Below, piece after piece: positions 38,486-47,389 of a stretch of 64,000 bases of DNA. The notes beneath the pieces were generated by a model, which did no database searches, was not told the DNA's origin, and saw only the letters and a program-made list of their open reading frames with translations. The stretch covers positions 1 to 64,000 of the forward strand of contig SAQG01000027.1 of assembly GCA_004020315.1 (NCBI GenBank), given 5' to 3'. This DNA comes from Mesorhizobium sp. GTDB taxonomy: Bacteria; Pseudomonadota; Alphaproteobacteria; Rhizobiales; Rhizobiaceae. Position 1 is the first letter of the stretch; the number at the start of each line of letters is the position of its first letter. The translations under genes and the position numbers were made by a program.

Positions 38486-40387
38486 TTGGTCCGGCCGCGA
38501 AGCCGAACCGACATCACTGGAACGACCCCCGACTTGAACCAGTCGCCAAACCACCAAGCCAAAGCCCGGCCCGGCGAGATCGTGGCGGTGATCCGCCGCA
38601 TCATCGCCGAGAACAACCACGACTATCGCTGGTATTATGTTCTGGCCGTTCTGTGCCTGGTGACGGTTGCAGCCACGACCGCCTTCACCGCCTGGATCAT
38701 GAAGGATGTCGTCGACCAGATCTTCTACGAGCAGCGCGGCGATCTCATCGCGCTGATCTGCATATCGATCCTGAGCGCCTTTATGCTGCGCGGGCTGGCC
38801 ACCTACGGCCAGGCGGTAACGCTGGCCAGGATCGGCAACAATCTGGTGGCCCGCTACCAGCGCCGCATCTTCGCTCATCTGATGAAGCTCGGCATCGGGT
38901 TCTTCAACGACACGCGCTCGGGCCGGCTGGCCGCCCAGATCAACGAGAACGTCAACGGCATCCGCGACCTGCTCTCCATGACGCTGACCTCAGTGGCACG
39001 CGACGCCGTATCGCTGATCGCGTTGATCGGCGTCATGATCTGGCAGGATCCGCTGCTGTCCCTGATGTCGCTGCTGATCGGGCCGCCGCTGATCTACACG
39101 GTGATCTACCTGACCCGCAGAATAAGGCGCGCCACGCGCGAAGCGGTGCAGATCAACTCGCGGCTGATCGGCGCCGTGCAGGAAGCAACGCAAGGCATCG
39201 CCATCGTCAAGGCCTTTACGCTGGAGGACGAGCTGTCGCGCCGCATCAGCGGTCTTGTCGACAGTGCCGAGCAGCGGGCCAACCGCATCGCCCGCGTGTC
39301 GGAGCGGCTGACGCCGATCTCCGAAATGCTGGCCGGCTTCGCCGTTGCCGGCGTCATCGCCTATTCCGGCTACCGGGCAGCCGTCGGCGGCCAGCCGCCG
39401 GGCGCCGTCTTTGCCTTCATCACCGCATTGCTGCTCGCCTACGACCCGGCCCGGCGGCTGGCGCGCATGCAGGTCGGCATGGAACGGGCGCTGGTCAATG
39501 CGCGCATGATCTACGAGCTGCTCGATCTCGAGCCGCAGCAAGGCGACGCACCCGGGGCGGCCGAAGCGAAGATCACCAGGGGCGAGGTGCGCTTCAACAA
39601 TGTGTCGTTCGGTTATGTCGCCGACGCACCGGTGCTGCAGGATCTCAGCTTCGTTGCCGCCGCTGGCAAGATGACGGCCATAGTCGGCGCCTCGGGCGCC
39701 GGCAAGTCGACGCTGGTGGCGCTGCTGCAGCGTTTCTATGATGTCGAGGCGGGCAGCATCGAGGTCGACGGCCAGGACATTTTAGAGATGACCAAGCAGT
39801 CGCTGCGCCGCTCCATCGCCTATGTCTCGCAGCAGCCCTATCTGTTCGAAGGCACCATTCGCGACAACATCCGCTACGGGCGGCTGAGCGCCAGCGACAC
39901 CGAAATCGAACTGGCCGCGCAACAGGCCGAGGCCGATGGCTTCATCCGCCAGCAGCCGCAAGGCTATGACACCCCTGTCGGTGAAGGCGGCCTGACGCTG
40001 TCGGGCGGCCAGCGCCAGCGCCTGTCGATCGCCCGCGCCATCGTACGACAGGCGCCGATCCTGCTGCTCGACGAGGCGACCTCGGCGCTCGACAACGAGG
40101 CCGAAGCGCGCGTACAGCAGGCGCTGACCAAGGTGATGCAAGGGTGCACGACCATCGTCATCGCGCACCGGCTGTCGACGGTGGTCAATGCCGACCACAT
40201 CATCGTGCTGGAACAGGGCCGATTGGTCGAGCAAGGCACGCATGCCTCGCTGATGGCCAACCCGCACAGCGTTTATGCCCGGTTCCACCGGGTGCAGGGC
40301 AACAAGGGGCTGGGACTTGTCGACGACGGCAAGCCAATCCAAACTCCGGTGCGCCGGGCGAAAAAGGCGATCGGGAGAACTTTATGA
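38486..40387 (+). CDS. ABC exporter, MsbA-like half-transporter
   Basis: The 633-residue protein has an N-terminal six-helix exporter domain (about 45-330) and a C-terminal nucleotide-binding domain with Walker A GASGAGKSTLV, signature LSGGQRQR and Walker B ILLLDEATSALD. It forms a homodimer exporting a lipid or drug, possibly a lipid A-type lipid. TTG start with AGAGG ahead of it. It overlaps dapB by four bases. Confidence 0.92.
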   Translation: MVRPRSRTDITGTTPDLNQSPNHQAKARPGEIVAVIRRIIAENNHDYRWYYVLAVLCLVTVAATTAFTAWIMKDVVDQIFYEQRGDLIALICISILSAFMLRGLATYGQAVTLARIGNNLVARYQRRIFAHLMKLGIGFFNDTRSGRLAAQINENVNGIRDLLSMTLTSVARDAVSLIALIGVMIWQDPLLSLMSLLIGPPLIYTVIYLTRRIRRATREAVQINSRLIGAVQEATQGIAIVKAFTLEDELSRRISGLVDSAEQRANRIARVSERLTPISEMLAGFAVAGVIAYSGYRAAVGGQPPGAVFAFITALLLAYDPARRLARMQVGMERALVNARMIYELLDLEPQQGDAPGAAEAKITRGEVRFNNVSFGYVADAPVLQDLSFVAAAGKMTAIVGASGAGKSTLVALLQRFYDVEAGSIEVDGQDILEMTKQSLRRSIAYVSQQPYLFEGTIRDNIRYGRLSASDTEIELAAQQAEADGFIRQQPQGYDTPVGEGGLTLSGGQRQRLSIARAIVRQAPILLLDEATSALDNEAEARVQQALTKVMQGCTTIVIAHRLSTVVNADHIIVLEQGRLVEQGTHASLMANPHSVYARFHRVQGNKGLGLVDDGKPIQTPVRRAKKAIGRTL

Positions 40388-41226
40388 GCGGTACACCCAC
40401 AAACAACCCCCCCGTCAATGAAATGGGCCTGGTGGTGGTCGGCGCGGCCGGACGCATGGGCCAGGCGCTGATCCGCGCCATCCACACGATACCGGGTGCC
40501 CGCGTCGCCGGCGCGATCGAGCGGCCCGGCTCGCCCCATCTCGGCAAGGATGCCGGCGAGCTGGCCGGCATCGGCAATATCGACGTTGCGGTCGGCGATG
40601 ATCCGCTGCCGGCCTTCGCCAGGGCCGACGGCGTGCTCGATTTCACAAGCCCGGCGGCGACCGTCGAATTCGCCGGCTATTCCGCGCAGGCGCGCATCGT
40701 CCATGTCATCGGCACCACCGGCTGCTCGGCGGACGACAATGCCAAGATCGCCGCGGCGGCGCGTCACGCGACGGTCGTCAAGTCAGGCAATATGAGCCTC
40801 GGCGTCAATCTGCTGGCGGTACTGGTGGAGCAGGCGGCGCGCGCGCTCGACGCCGACGATTTCGACATCGAGATCCTGGAAATGCATCACCGGCACAAGG
40901 TGGATGCACCGTCGGGCACGGCGCTGCTGCTCGGCGAAGCCGCCGCCACTGGGCGCGGCATCGATCTTGACGAGAACAGCGTGCGGTCGCGCGACGGCCA
41001 CACCGGCGTGCGAAAGACCGGCTCGATCGGCTTCGCCACGCTGCGCGGCGGCTCGGTGGTCGGCGACCACTCCGTGGTGCTGGCCGGCACCGGCGAGCGC
41101 ATCACGCTCGCCCATCACGCCGAGGACCGGGCGATCTTCGCCCGCGGCGCGGTCAAGGCAGCACTTTGGGCGCGCGGCAGGAAGCCGGGACTGTATTCGA
41201 TGCGCGACGTGCTCGGACTCGCCTGA
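40384..41226 (+). CDS. dapB: 4-hydroxy-tetrahydrodipicolinate reductase
   Basis: The 280-residue protein has the nucleotide-binding GAAGRMGQALIR, TGTTGCSADD-like VIGTTGCSADD, and the substrate motif EMHHRHKVDAPSGTAL. It serves lysine and diaminopimelate synthesis. It begins within the ABC gene stop (ATGA) and is followed by gpmA 32 bases on. Confidence 0.95.
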   Translation: MSGTPTNNPPVNEMGLVVVGAAGRMGQALIRAIHTIPGARVAGAIERPGSPHLGKDAGELAGIGNIDVAVGDDPLPAFARADGVLDFTSPAATVEFAGYSAQARIVHVIGTTGCSADDNAKIAAAARHATVVKSGNMSLGVNLLAVLVEQAARALDADDFDIEILEMHHRHKVDAPSGTALLLGEAAATGRGIDLDENSVRSRDGHTGVRKTGSIGFATLRGGSVVGDHSVVLAGTGERITLAHHAEDRAIFARGAVKAALWARGRKPGLYSMRDVLGLA

Positions 41227-41258
41227 GACGATCTGATCCACAAACTGAAGGAGCAAAA

Positions 41259-41882
41259 ATGTCGGGAACTCTCGTGCTCGTGCGCCATGGCCAGAGCGAA
41301 TGGAACCTGAAGAACCTTTTCACCGGCTGGCGCGACGTCGACCTGACCGAACTGGGCCACGCCGAGGCCAAGGAGGCGGGCCAAAAGCTGAAGGCGCGCG
41401 GCATGAAATTCGACATCGCCTTCACGTCGTCGCTGATCAGGGCGCAGAAGACCTGCCAGCACATTCTCGACGCGGTCGGCCAGAGCGATCTCGAGACCAT
41501 CCGCGACCAGGCGCTGAACGAGCGTGACTATGGCGACCTCTCCGGCCTCAACAAGGACGATGCGCGCAAGAAATGGGGCGAGGAACAGGTGCATGTCTGG
41601 CGCCGCTCCTACGACGTGCCGCCGCCCGGCGGCGAAAGCCTGAAGGACACCGGCGCGCGCGTCTGGCCCTATTATCTGCACGACCTGCAGCCGCATGTGC
41701 TGCGCGGCGGCACCGTCCTGGTGGCGGCGCACGGCAATTCGCTGCGCGCGCTGATCATGGCGCTGGACGGCAAGTCGGGCGAGGAGATCGTCAGACTGGA
41801 GCTCGGCACCGGCGTGCCGGTCATCTACAGGCTCAACGCCGATTCGACGGTGGCATCCAAGGAAGTGCTGGAGGGCGCATGA
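41259..41882 (+). CDS. gpmA: 2,3-Bisphosphoglycerate-dependent phosphoglycerate mutase
   Basis: The 207-residue enzyme has LVRHGQSEWNLKNLFTGW with the catalytic histidine at the RHG motif, the second histidine in VLVAAHGNSLRALIM, and a clear AAGGAG ribosome site. It interconverts 3- and 2-phosphoglycerate. The gene is the last of the dapB-side group before the tRNA. Confidence 0.95.
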   Translation: MSGTLVLVRHGQSEWNLKNLFTGWRDVDLTELGHAEAKEAGQKLKARGMKFDIAFTSSLIRAQKTCQHILDAVGQSDLETIRDQALNERDYGDLSGLNKDDARKKWGEEQVHVWRRSYDVPPPGGESLKDTGARVWPYYLHDLQPHVLRGGTVLVAAHGNSLRALIMALDGKSGEEIVRLELGTGVPVIYRLNADSTVASKEVLEGA

Positions 41883-41962
41883 CCCCGAACCGCAGGTTCG
41901 GAAAGGATCATGCGCAGATTCAAAACCACACTAGCCGGCGAGCGGGGACGTGTTTCTCGATT

Positions 41963-42053
41963 GAGCATGATCTTTTCCGAACCGCAGGTCAGCGAAAGCA
42001 AAAACCGGTTCCCGGTTTTCGCTGACGCGGACCTTCGGTTCGGGTTCATGCTC
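41963..42053. repeat. Long imperfect hairpin repeat
   Basis: The ends GAGCATGA and TCATGCTC are inverted, with imperfect inner arms (GTCAGCGAAAGC and its near complement) closing on CCGGTTCCCGG. It resembles the GAGCATGAT-type intergenic repeats common in Mesorhizobium. It fills much of the 222-base gap between gpmA and the tRNA-Leu promoter; the run after it is A-rich, so it is not a plus-strand terminator. Confidence 0.75.
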
Positions 42054-42065
42054 TAAAAAAGCGCG

Positions 42066-42094
42066 TTGACACCCACCCTTTGCCCGCCTAAAGA
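42066..42094 (+). promoter_or_regulatory. tRNA-Leu promoter
   Basis: TTGACA (perfect -35), a 17-base spacer, and TAAAGA as -10, placed ten bases before the mature tRNA start, as expected for a stable-RNA promoter. Confidence 0.8.
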
Positions 42095-42104
42095 GCCCGC
42101 ACCA

Positions 42105-42189
42105 GCCCAGATGGCGGAATTGGTAGACGCGCACGGTTCAGGTCCGTGTGCCGCAAGGCGTGGAGGTTCGAGTCCTCTTCTGGGCACCA
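42105..42189 (+). tRNA. tRNA-Leu(CAG)
   Basis: The 85-base sequence starts GCCCAGATGGCGGAATTGG and ends with TCTGGGCACCA, so the acceptor stem pairs GCCCAGA with TCTGGGC and the CCA is encoded. The anticodon stem CACGG/CCGTG closes a loop TTCAGGT with anticodon CAG (42139-42141). It has the long variable arm of class II tRNAs and a GGTTCGAGTCC T-loop. It reads CUG leucine codons. Confidence 0.97.
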
Positions 42190-42228
42190 AATTCTCGTTT
42201 CGAACTTTTAATAAGGTTCAGAAACCTC

Positions 42229-42262
42229 AAGAAAAAAGCCGGTTTTGCCGGGCTTTTTTCTT
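42229..42262 (+). terminator. Rho-independent terminator of tRNA-Leu
   Basis: A perfect 12-base stem (AAGAAAAAAGCC with its complement) around a 10-base loop. The downstream arm contains TTTTTT, giving the required U tract. It lies 40 bases after the tRNA. Confidence 0.9.
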
Positions 42263-42332
42263 GGCCAATTGGCATCGCTCGCGAGCAATTTCGCACCACA
42301 TAGCACGGTTGCCATCCAGAGCGGCCTAAGAG

Positions 42333-43264
42333 TCATTGCTCTTCCGTGAAAAAGTCCTCATCGAGCCGCTTGAACTCTATCGTCTGGCTAATCCGTATGC
42401 CGACCTGGTGTTCTATCATCAAGTCAGCCAGCGTTGGACCATCAACAAGGATGACTCGCTGAGGAAGGTGTCTTACAAAATCAGTTGCCTGCCGACTGAA
42501 ACCAGATGTGGTTACAAATACTCCCTTTGTCGCGCCAAGCCCAACGAGGCTGCCAATAAATCCTTGCACATCGGGACGACCAACCACGATGTCTGGACGA
42601 TATCGCTTCGCCTGCACATAAACCCTGTCGAGACCTAGCCGGTCCTCGTTGATTACACCGTCGACGCCTCCGTCTCCTGTCCTTCCAAGTTGCTTTGCAG
42701 CGTCCTTATGGCTGCCGCCATAGCCCATAGCGACCAACAAACTCACGATAACCTGTTCGAAGAAGCCAGGAGTGTTGGCGAGAACACGTTCAAGGAGTTC
42801 TGCCCTTAGAGCGTTCTTGTGGGAGGCATAGGCGGCATCGATTAGCTCTTCAGGCGTCGCGGAACTGGCAGCAACAGGTGCGATAGTCGATGGTAGAGCC
42901 TCGCCACCGGGCTGCTTTAGCGTGGCGCCCTCATAGAATCTAACAAAGATGGGTATCGCCTCAGCGTATCTAGGTTGACCGACGGCGGGTTTGTCTTCAA
43001 CAAATCGAGACCCACGGCGCTGACGACAAACCGGCCGCGCTTTGGTGCTTCGAGCAAGCCAGCCTTTTGAAGATAAAACTTTGCCCAGTGAATCCGGTTG
43101 TGCAAAATGCGCTGCTTGCCGCTCGGTAGAAGCTGTTCGCGCTCTTCCGCGCTCAAACCCAATTCGTCGGCAATCTTTTCCTCAACCTGCATGACCCCGG
43201 TTTCACCGGCCGCGCCGTGCCGCAGCACGGCCAGCATAAGCCCCTGATAGTCTGGTATTGGCAT
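42333..43264 (-). pseudogene. Mrr-type restriction endonuclease gene with a frameshift
   Basis: The N-terminal winged-helix part starts MPIPDYQGLMLAVLRHGA and includes LPSGKQRILHNRIHWAKFYLQKAGLLEAPKRGRF, typical of Mrr. A one-base loss near 42970-42975 shifts the frame, giving a stop. The other frame carries RYAEAIPIFVRFYEG, the linker, and the catalytic part with VSLLVAMGYGG, GDGGVDGVIN and VYVQAKRY (D..D..QxK core), then the C-terminal FFTEEQ. With one base restored it would be about 310 residues. It would cut modified foreign DNA. It lies directly after the tRNA on the opposite strand; the codon use is less GC-rich than neighbours, suggesting acquisition. Confidence 0.8.
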
Positions 43265-43635
43265 TCTAACCCTCCCCGCGACGCCGCACAGTAGTCCGCT
43301 TGTCGGCACAGCAAGAGATAGCTCGTTGTAAGCGCGGATGTCGGCAAAATGTGCAGTGAGACCAATGTCATATCCGTTCAGCCCATCTGATCCGCTCTGG
43401 TCGAGGGATTTTGCGGCGATCTGACGATTGCCGCGAAGCTGGTGGCGGAGGTGGCGACCAGCCGTGGTGGAGGTTCAGAGCCTCCGAGAAAAGTCCGGCC
43501 GACCGCACCCGGCGCACCTCTGGTTGAGCGAACGAACGCCCAGCGCCATCATCGTGATTGGCACGTCCGGGCATTGGCTGTACCATTCCTACGCCGGTCG
43601 TCGACGTGGCGTGTTCCGGCGAGGGAGAAACGTCC
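43265..43635. other. Gap with no supported gene
   Basis: Several short readings exist on both strands but none has a convincing ribosome site, family pattern or codon bias. No promoter or repeat stands out. Confidence 0.4.
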
Positions 43636-43875
43636 ATGTTACGATCAATTTCACTTGCAGCTTTCCTGGCGGTCGTTCCCGCGACAGCCTTTGCAAATTC
43701 ATGCCCGACCACCATGGCCGCAATCGACGCGGCATTGCCAACCGCGACGCTGTCCGAGGCCGATAAGAGCAAGGTCAAAGAACTGCGCGCCCAAGGCGAG
43801 AAATTGCACGCCGCCGGCGATCATGCAGGGTCAGAGGCTGCACTCAACCAAGCCAAGACGATGCTCGGCATATAG
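43636..43875 (+). CDS. Small secreted helical protein, 79 aa
   Basis: The product starts MLRSISLAAFLAVVPATAFA, a signal peptide with cleavage before NS, and the mature part is a helical hairpin (IDAALPTATLSEADKSKVKE then LRAQGEKLHAAGDHAGSEAA). GGGAGA stands before the ATG. A single mature cysteine (SCPTT) is present. Function unknown. A GC hairpin without a T tract follows the stop. Confidence 0.7.
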   Translation: MLRSISLAAFLAVVPATAFANSCPTTMAAIDAALPTATLSEADKSKVKELRAQGEKLHAAGDHAGSEAALNQAKTMLGI

Positions 43876-44000
43876 CCGCGACCAACGCGGCTGTCCTGGC
43901 CGATTTTCCTGGCCGATCGCCGGCGTTTTGTTCGGTTGTCGGCCGGCGAGGATCTCGGTTTTGACCGGTTGAAGCACTCTCAGGCCGAGCTTGGGTTGGA

Positions 44001-46085
44001 TCATCCCAGTCCGATGCGTTTGGCGCCTTGCCGGAACAGGGCTGCGGCGTCGGGCTCGAACCGGAAGGTGGCGATGAAATCATCGGCACAGTAGTTCGGC
44101 AGCGTCTTGCGGATGGCGGCCGCGAAAGTGCGGGCCTCGTCGATCCGCCCCGCCAGCGCAAGGCAGTGGGCGGCGATCGCCAGGATGATGGCATGGGCAT
44201 TGGGGCGGGCAGCGGCCTTCAGCGCCCATTCGGCGGCCTCGTCGAACTGGCCGAGCCGGACATGCGCCATTGCCCTGGCGCCGAGCATGCCGAACAGCAG
44301 CGGATCGAACGGGCTCAGATGCCGCGAGTGATCGGATGAACCGATCGCGGCGTTCGGATCACCCGACTGCGAGTGCACAAACGAAAGCGCGTAGTGGCCG
44401 AGCGCGAAATTCGGGCTGAGATCCACGGCCCGTTGCAGCTCGATGAGGGAGCCGTCCTGCTCGCCGCGCAACCACAGCGCCCGGCCCATGGCCCAGTGCG
44501 CGGCCGGATTGTGGTCGTCGACCAAAAGACTTTGGCCGGCCGCCTCGAAGGCGCGCGCGCTTTCCTGGTCGCGGTCTCCCCAGCGCTGAAAGGCGTTTTG
44601 CCAATGGGTGAAGGACAGGCCGGCATAGGCGCGGGCGAAGGTCGGATCGAGCTTCAGGGCCATGCCGAAGAAATGCCGGGCCTGCTCGTTTTCCGTGCGG
44701 GTGAAGCGATACATGTGCCAGAGACCGCGATGGTAAGCCTCCCAGGCATTCAGTGAGTTGGGGGCTTTCAGCATGGCGCGATTGCGCTCGACCAGCTCGA
44801 TCTCGGCCGAGATCGACGACACGATGCTGTTGCCGATATCATCGAGGACGGCAAAGATATCGTCGGGCTTGCGTTCGAACGTGTCGGCCCAGACGATCCT
44901 GGCCGTGCGCACCTCGACAAGTTCGACGCTGACCACGACGCGGCCTGCCTGGCTGCGCACCGTGCCAGTAGCGACATAGTCGACGTTGAGCCGCCGGCCG
45001 GCATCTTCCGGCGCAATGTTTTTTTCGGCCAGCGCAAAGACCGAGCCGCGGGCGATGACGAAGAAATCCCTGAGCTTGGCCAAACGGGTGATGATGTCGT
45101 GGGTGAGGCCGGCGGCCAATCCACCGCGAGAGGGGCCACCGCGAGAGGGCCCGCCGGGAGGGCCGCCGACAGCCGGCTCGTCGATGAACGGCATTACCGC
45201 GAGCGAGGCCTTGCACGATGCAGCAACACCGGAATCGGGAAGCAAAATTGACGCTTGCGGGGCCACGGGCACGAGTGCCGGTCGCGCCCAGAGCGTCGCG
45301 GCCGGACGTTCGCTGCGAATCGTCCGCCATGCCTCACGAACGGGCTCGAAATCCAGATCCTCCGAAGCAAACAGCTGCGCCGCAGAAGCGAGATGTTCCT
45401 CACACGCGGCGATCTGGCCGCGCTGCGCCAGCCTGGTCAGAAGAGCCACATGCGCACGCCCGTCGAACGGAGCGAGTTCCACCCACTTTTCCAGATGCGC
45501 TAACGTTTCGTCGGCATCCGCCGGGAGCTTGCTGACGAGATGTTCCAGGATGGTGGCGTGCCACGAGCTGAACCGGCGGCGTTGCGCGATCAGCCAGCCG
45601 TTGAAAAGCGGGCTGCGATCGATCTCCAGCCCGTCGAGGAAATCGCCGACGAACAGTCCGGACAGGGCCTGCAGCCGCTGCAGATCGAGCCTCTCGATTC
45701 CTCCAGCGGCGGCCGACGCGATGTCGATCGCGTCGACGGAAACGCCTTTCAGATCAAGGGCGATCGTGTCGCCAGGCGTTTCGATCCTGCGGCGATCCGG
45801 TTCGTCGAGAATGCCCCTGAGCTTGCTGAGGCACCAGCGAAGCTCGCCGCGCGGATCGTTAGGCACATCCCAAAACAGCTCGCAAAGACGGCTGCGGCCG
45901 ACGGCATGCGGCGCAAGCGCCAGATAGGCGAAGAGCGCGCGCAGCTTGCGCGATGCCGGCAGTGGCACGGTGGCGCCGTCGCGGATGACCGTCAGCGGCC
46001 CGAGTAGCCGCACGGACAGCCCGGCCGTTGCGCCGTCCAGGCTCGATCGAGCGGATTCCACGTGCGTTTCCACGCTTGCTCCCAC
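44001..46085 (-). CDS. SARP/BTAD-type regulator with TolB-like and TPR domains
   Basis: The 694-residue protein begins with a winged helix and BTAD domain (about 24-260): VRLLGPLTVIRDGATVPLPASRKLRALFAYLALAP, CELFWDVPNDPRGELRWCLSKLR. A TolB-like domain (about 292-430) follows, interrupted by a glycine-rich insert (GGPSRGGPSRGG, 304-323), and then TPR repeats to the end. GTG start. It has no membrane segment. It is divergent from the CysK-like/decarboxylase pair, which it may control. Confidence 0.85.
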   Translation of the reverse strand: MGASVETHVESARSSLDGATAGLSVRLLGPLTVIRDGATVPLPASRKLRALFAYLALAPHAVGRSRLCELFWDVPNDPRGELRWCLSKLRGILDEPDRRRIETPGDTIALDLKGVSVDAIDIASAAAGGIERLDLQRLQALSGLFVGDFLDGLEIDRSPLFNGWLIAQRRRFSSWHATILEHLVSKLPADADETLAHLEKWVELAPFDGRAHVALLTRLAQRGQIAACEEHLASAAQLFASEDLDFEPVREAWRTIRSERPAATLWARPALVPVAPQASILLPDSGVAASCKASLAVMPFIDEPAVGGPPGGPSRGGPSRGGLAAGLTHDIITRLAKLRDFFVIARGSVFALAEKNIAPEDAGRRLNVDYVATGTVRSQAGRVVVSVELVEVRTARIVWADTFERKPDDIFAVLDDIGNSIVSSISAEIELVERNRAMLKAPNSLNAWEAYHRGLWHMYRFTRTENEQARHFFGMALKLDPTFARAYAGLSFTHWQNAFQRWGDRDQESARAFEAAGQSLLVDDHNPAAHWAMGRALWLRGEQDGSLIELQRAVDLSPNFALGHYALSFVHSQSGDPNAAIGSSDHSRHLSPFDPLLFGMLGARAMAHVRLGQFDEAAEWALKAAARPNAHAIILAIAAHCLALAGRIDEARTFAAAIRKTLPNYCADDFIATFRFEPDAAALFRQGAKRIGLG
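45121..45162. repeat. 15-bp tandem repeat inside the SARP-like gene
   Basis: Two near-identical 15-base units (CCACCGCGAGAGGGG and CCACCGCGAGAGGGC) and a degenerate third encode the GGPSRGGPSRGG insert in the TolB-like domain, replacing the usual GDPEQEYF-type loop. Confidence 0.85.
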
Positions 46086-46278
46086 GCTGGCCAGTTGTCC
46101 TCTGTTCTACCATCGAAAGCGATAGAGTGCATCCGGCAACGAATTTCCGCGCCGGTGCTGGCATCGCACATTGCCGGGCCCGGCAAAGCAACCGTACTGC
46201 GGCCAGGTGTCGAAACCTCGCCGCCCAAGCGCCGGTTTGTAACCGGCTCGTGACAACAACAAAAAGAGGAGAGCAGAC

Positions 46279-47367
46279 ATGTTGTATCGACAGAAAATCA
46301 GGACCACGGCCGGCCGCGGCCGCCTGTTCGACAGCATTATCGACACGGTCGGCGATACGCCGGTGATCAGGATCAACAATCTCGGCCCCGATCATGTGAC
46401 GATCTATGTGAAGGCCGAGTTCTTCAATCCGGCGGCGTCGGTGAAGGACCGGCTGGCGCTCAACATCATCGAAGAGGGCGAGCGCAGCGGCGCCCTGAAG
46501 CCGGGCCAGACCGTCGTCGAGGCGACCAGCGGCAACACCGGCATCGGGCTGGCCATGGTTTGCGCGCAGAAGGGCTATCCGCTGGTGGTGACGATGGCCG
46601 ACAGTTTCTCCATCGAGCGCCGCAAGCTGATGCGCATGCTGGGCGCCAAGGTGGTGCTGACGCCGCGCGCCCAGAAGGGTTTCGGCATGTACAAGAAGGC
46701 GGTCGAGCTCGCCGAGGTCAATGGCTGGTTCCTGGCCCGCCAGTTCGAGACCAAGGCCAATGCCGCCATCCACGAGGCGACGACGGCCCGCGAGATCATC
46801 AACGACTTCGCCGGGTCGCGGCTCGACTGCTTCGTCACCGGCTATGGAACCGGCGGCACCGTCGTCGGTGTTGGGCGCGTGCTGCGCCGCGAGCGTCCGG
46901 AGACGCGGATCGTGCTGACCGAGCCCGCCAACGCCCAGCTCATCGGCAGCGGCAAAGCGCAGGAGCGTGGCGCCGACGGCACGCCCGCCGCCAGCCATCC
47001 GGCGTTCGAGCCGCACCCGATCCAGGGCTGGACCCCGGATTTCATCCCCAACGTCCTGCAGGAGGCGGTCGACGCCAGCCTTTATGACGAGGTGGTGCCT
47101 GTTCCCGGGCCCGAGGGCATCAAATGGGCCAAGGCGCTGGCGCAAAAGGAAGGGATTTTCACCGGCATCTCCGGCGGAGCCACTTTTGCCGTGGCACGCC
47201 AGATCGCGGAAAAAGCCGCACCCGGCTCGGTGATCCTGTGCATGCTTCCCGACACCGGCGAACGCTACATGACGACGCCGCTGTTCGACGGCATCGAAGC
47301 CGAGATGGACGCGGAGGAGATCGCGCTGTCGCGCTCGACGCCGGGCTGCCAGTTCCCGGCCGAGTAA
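46279..47367 (+). CDS. CysK-like PLP synthase of uncertain substrate
   Basis: The 362-residue protein is clearly a cysteine synthase-fold enzyme, with K56 in NPAASVKDRLALN, TSGNTGIGLAM and GTGGTVVGVGRV. It differs from CysK by a longer segment (EPANAQLIGSGKAQERGADG to HPIQGWTPDFIPNVLQE) where CysK has SGGxPGPHKIQGIGAGF, and a C-terminal extension. It could use a nucleophile other than sulfide. A strong AGGAG precedes the ATG. It is followed 22 bases later by a decarboxylase in the same direction. Confidence 0.85.
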   Translation: MLYRQKIRTTAGRGRLFDSIIDTVGDTPVIRINNLGPDHVTIYVKAEFFNPAASVKDRLALNIIEEGERSGALKPGQTVVEATSGNTGIGLAMVCAQKGYPLVVTMADSFSIERRKLMRMLGAKVVLTPRAQKGFGMYKKAVELAEVNGWFLARQFETKANAAIHEATTAREIINDFAGSRLDCFVTGYGTGGTVVGVGRVLRRERPETRIVLTEPANAQLIGSGKAQERGADGTPAASHPAFEPHPIQGWTPDFIPNVLQEAVDASLYDEVVPVPGPEGIKWAKALAQKEGIFTGISGGATFAVARQIAEKAAPGSVILCMLPDTGERYMTTPLFDGIEAEMDAEEIALSRSTPGCQFPAE

Positions 47368-47389
47368 CGGCGTATCGGGAGCGACGCGG

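Noticed and set aside
43558..43600. Sigma-54-like TGGCAC
   Set aside because: The GC element at the right spacing is missing.
43875..43891. GC hairpin after the 79-residue secreted protein as a terminator
   Set aside because: No T tract follows.
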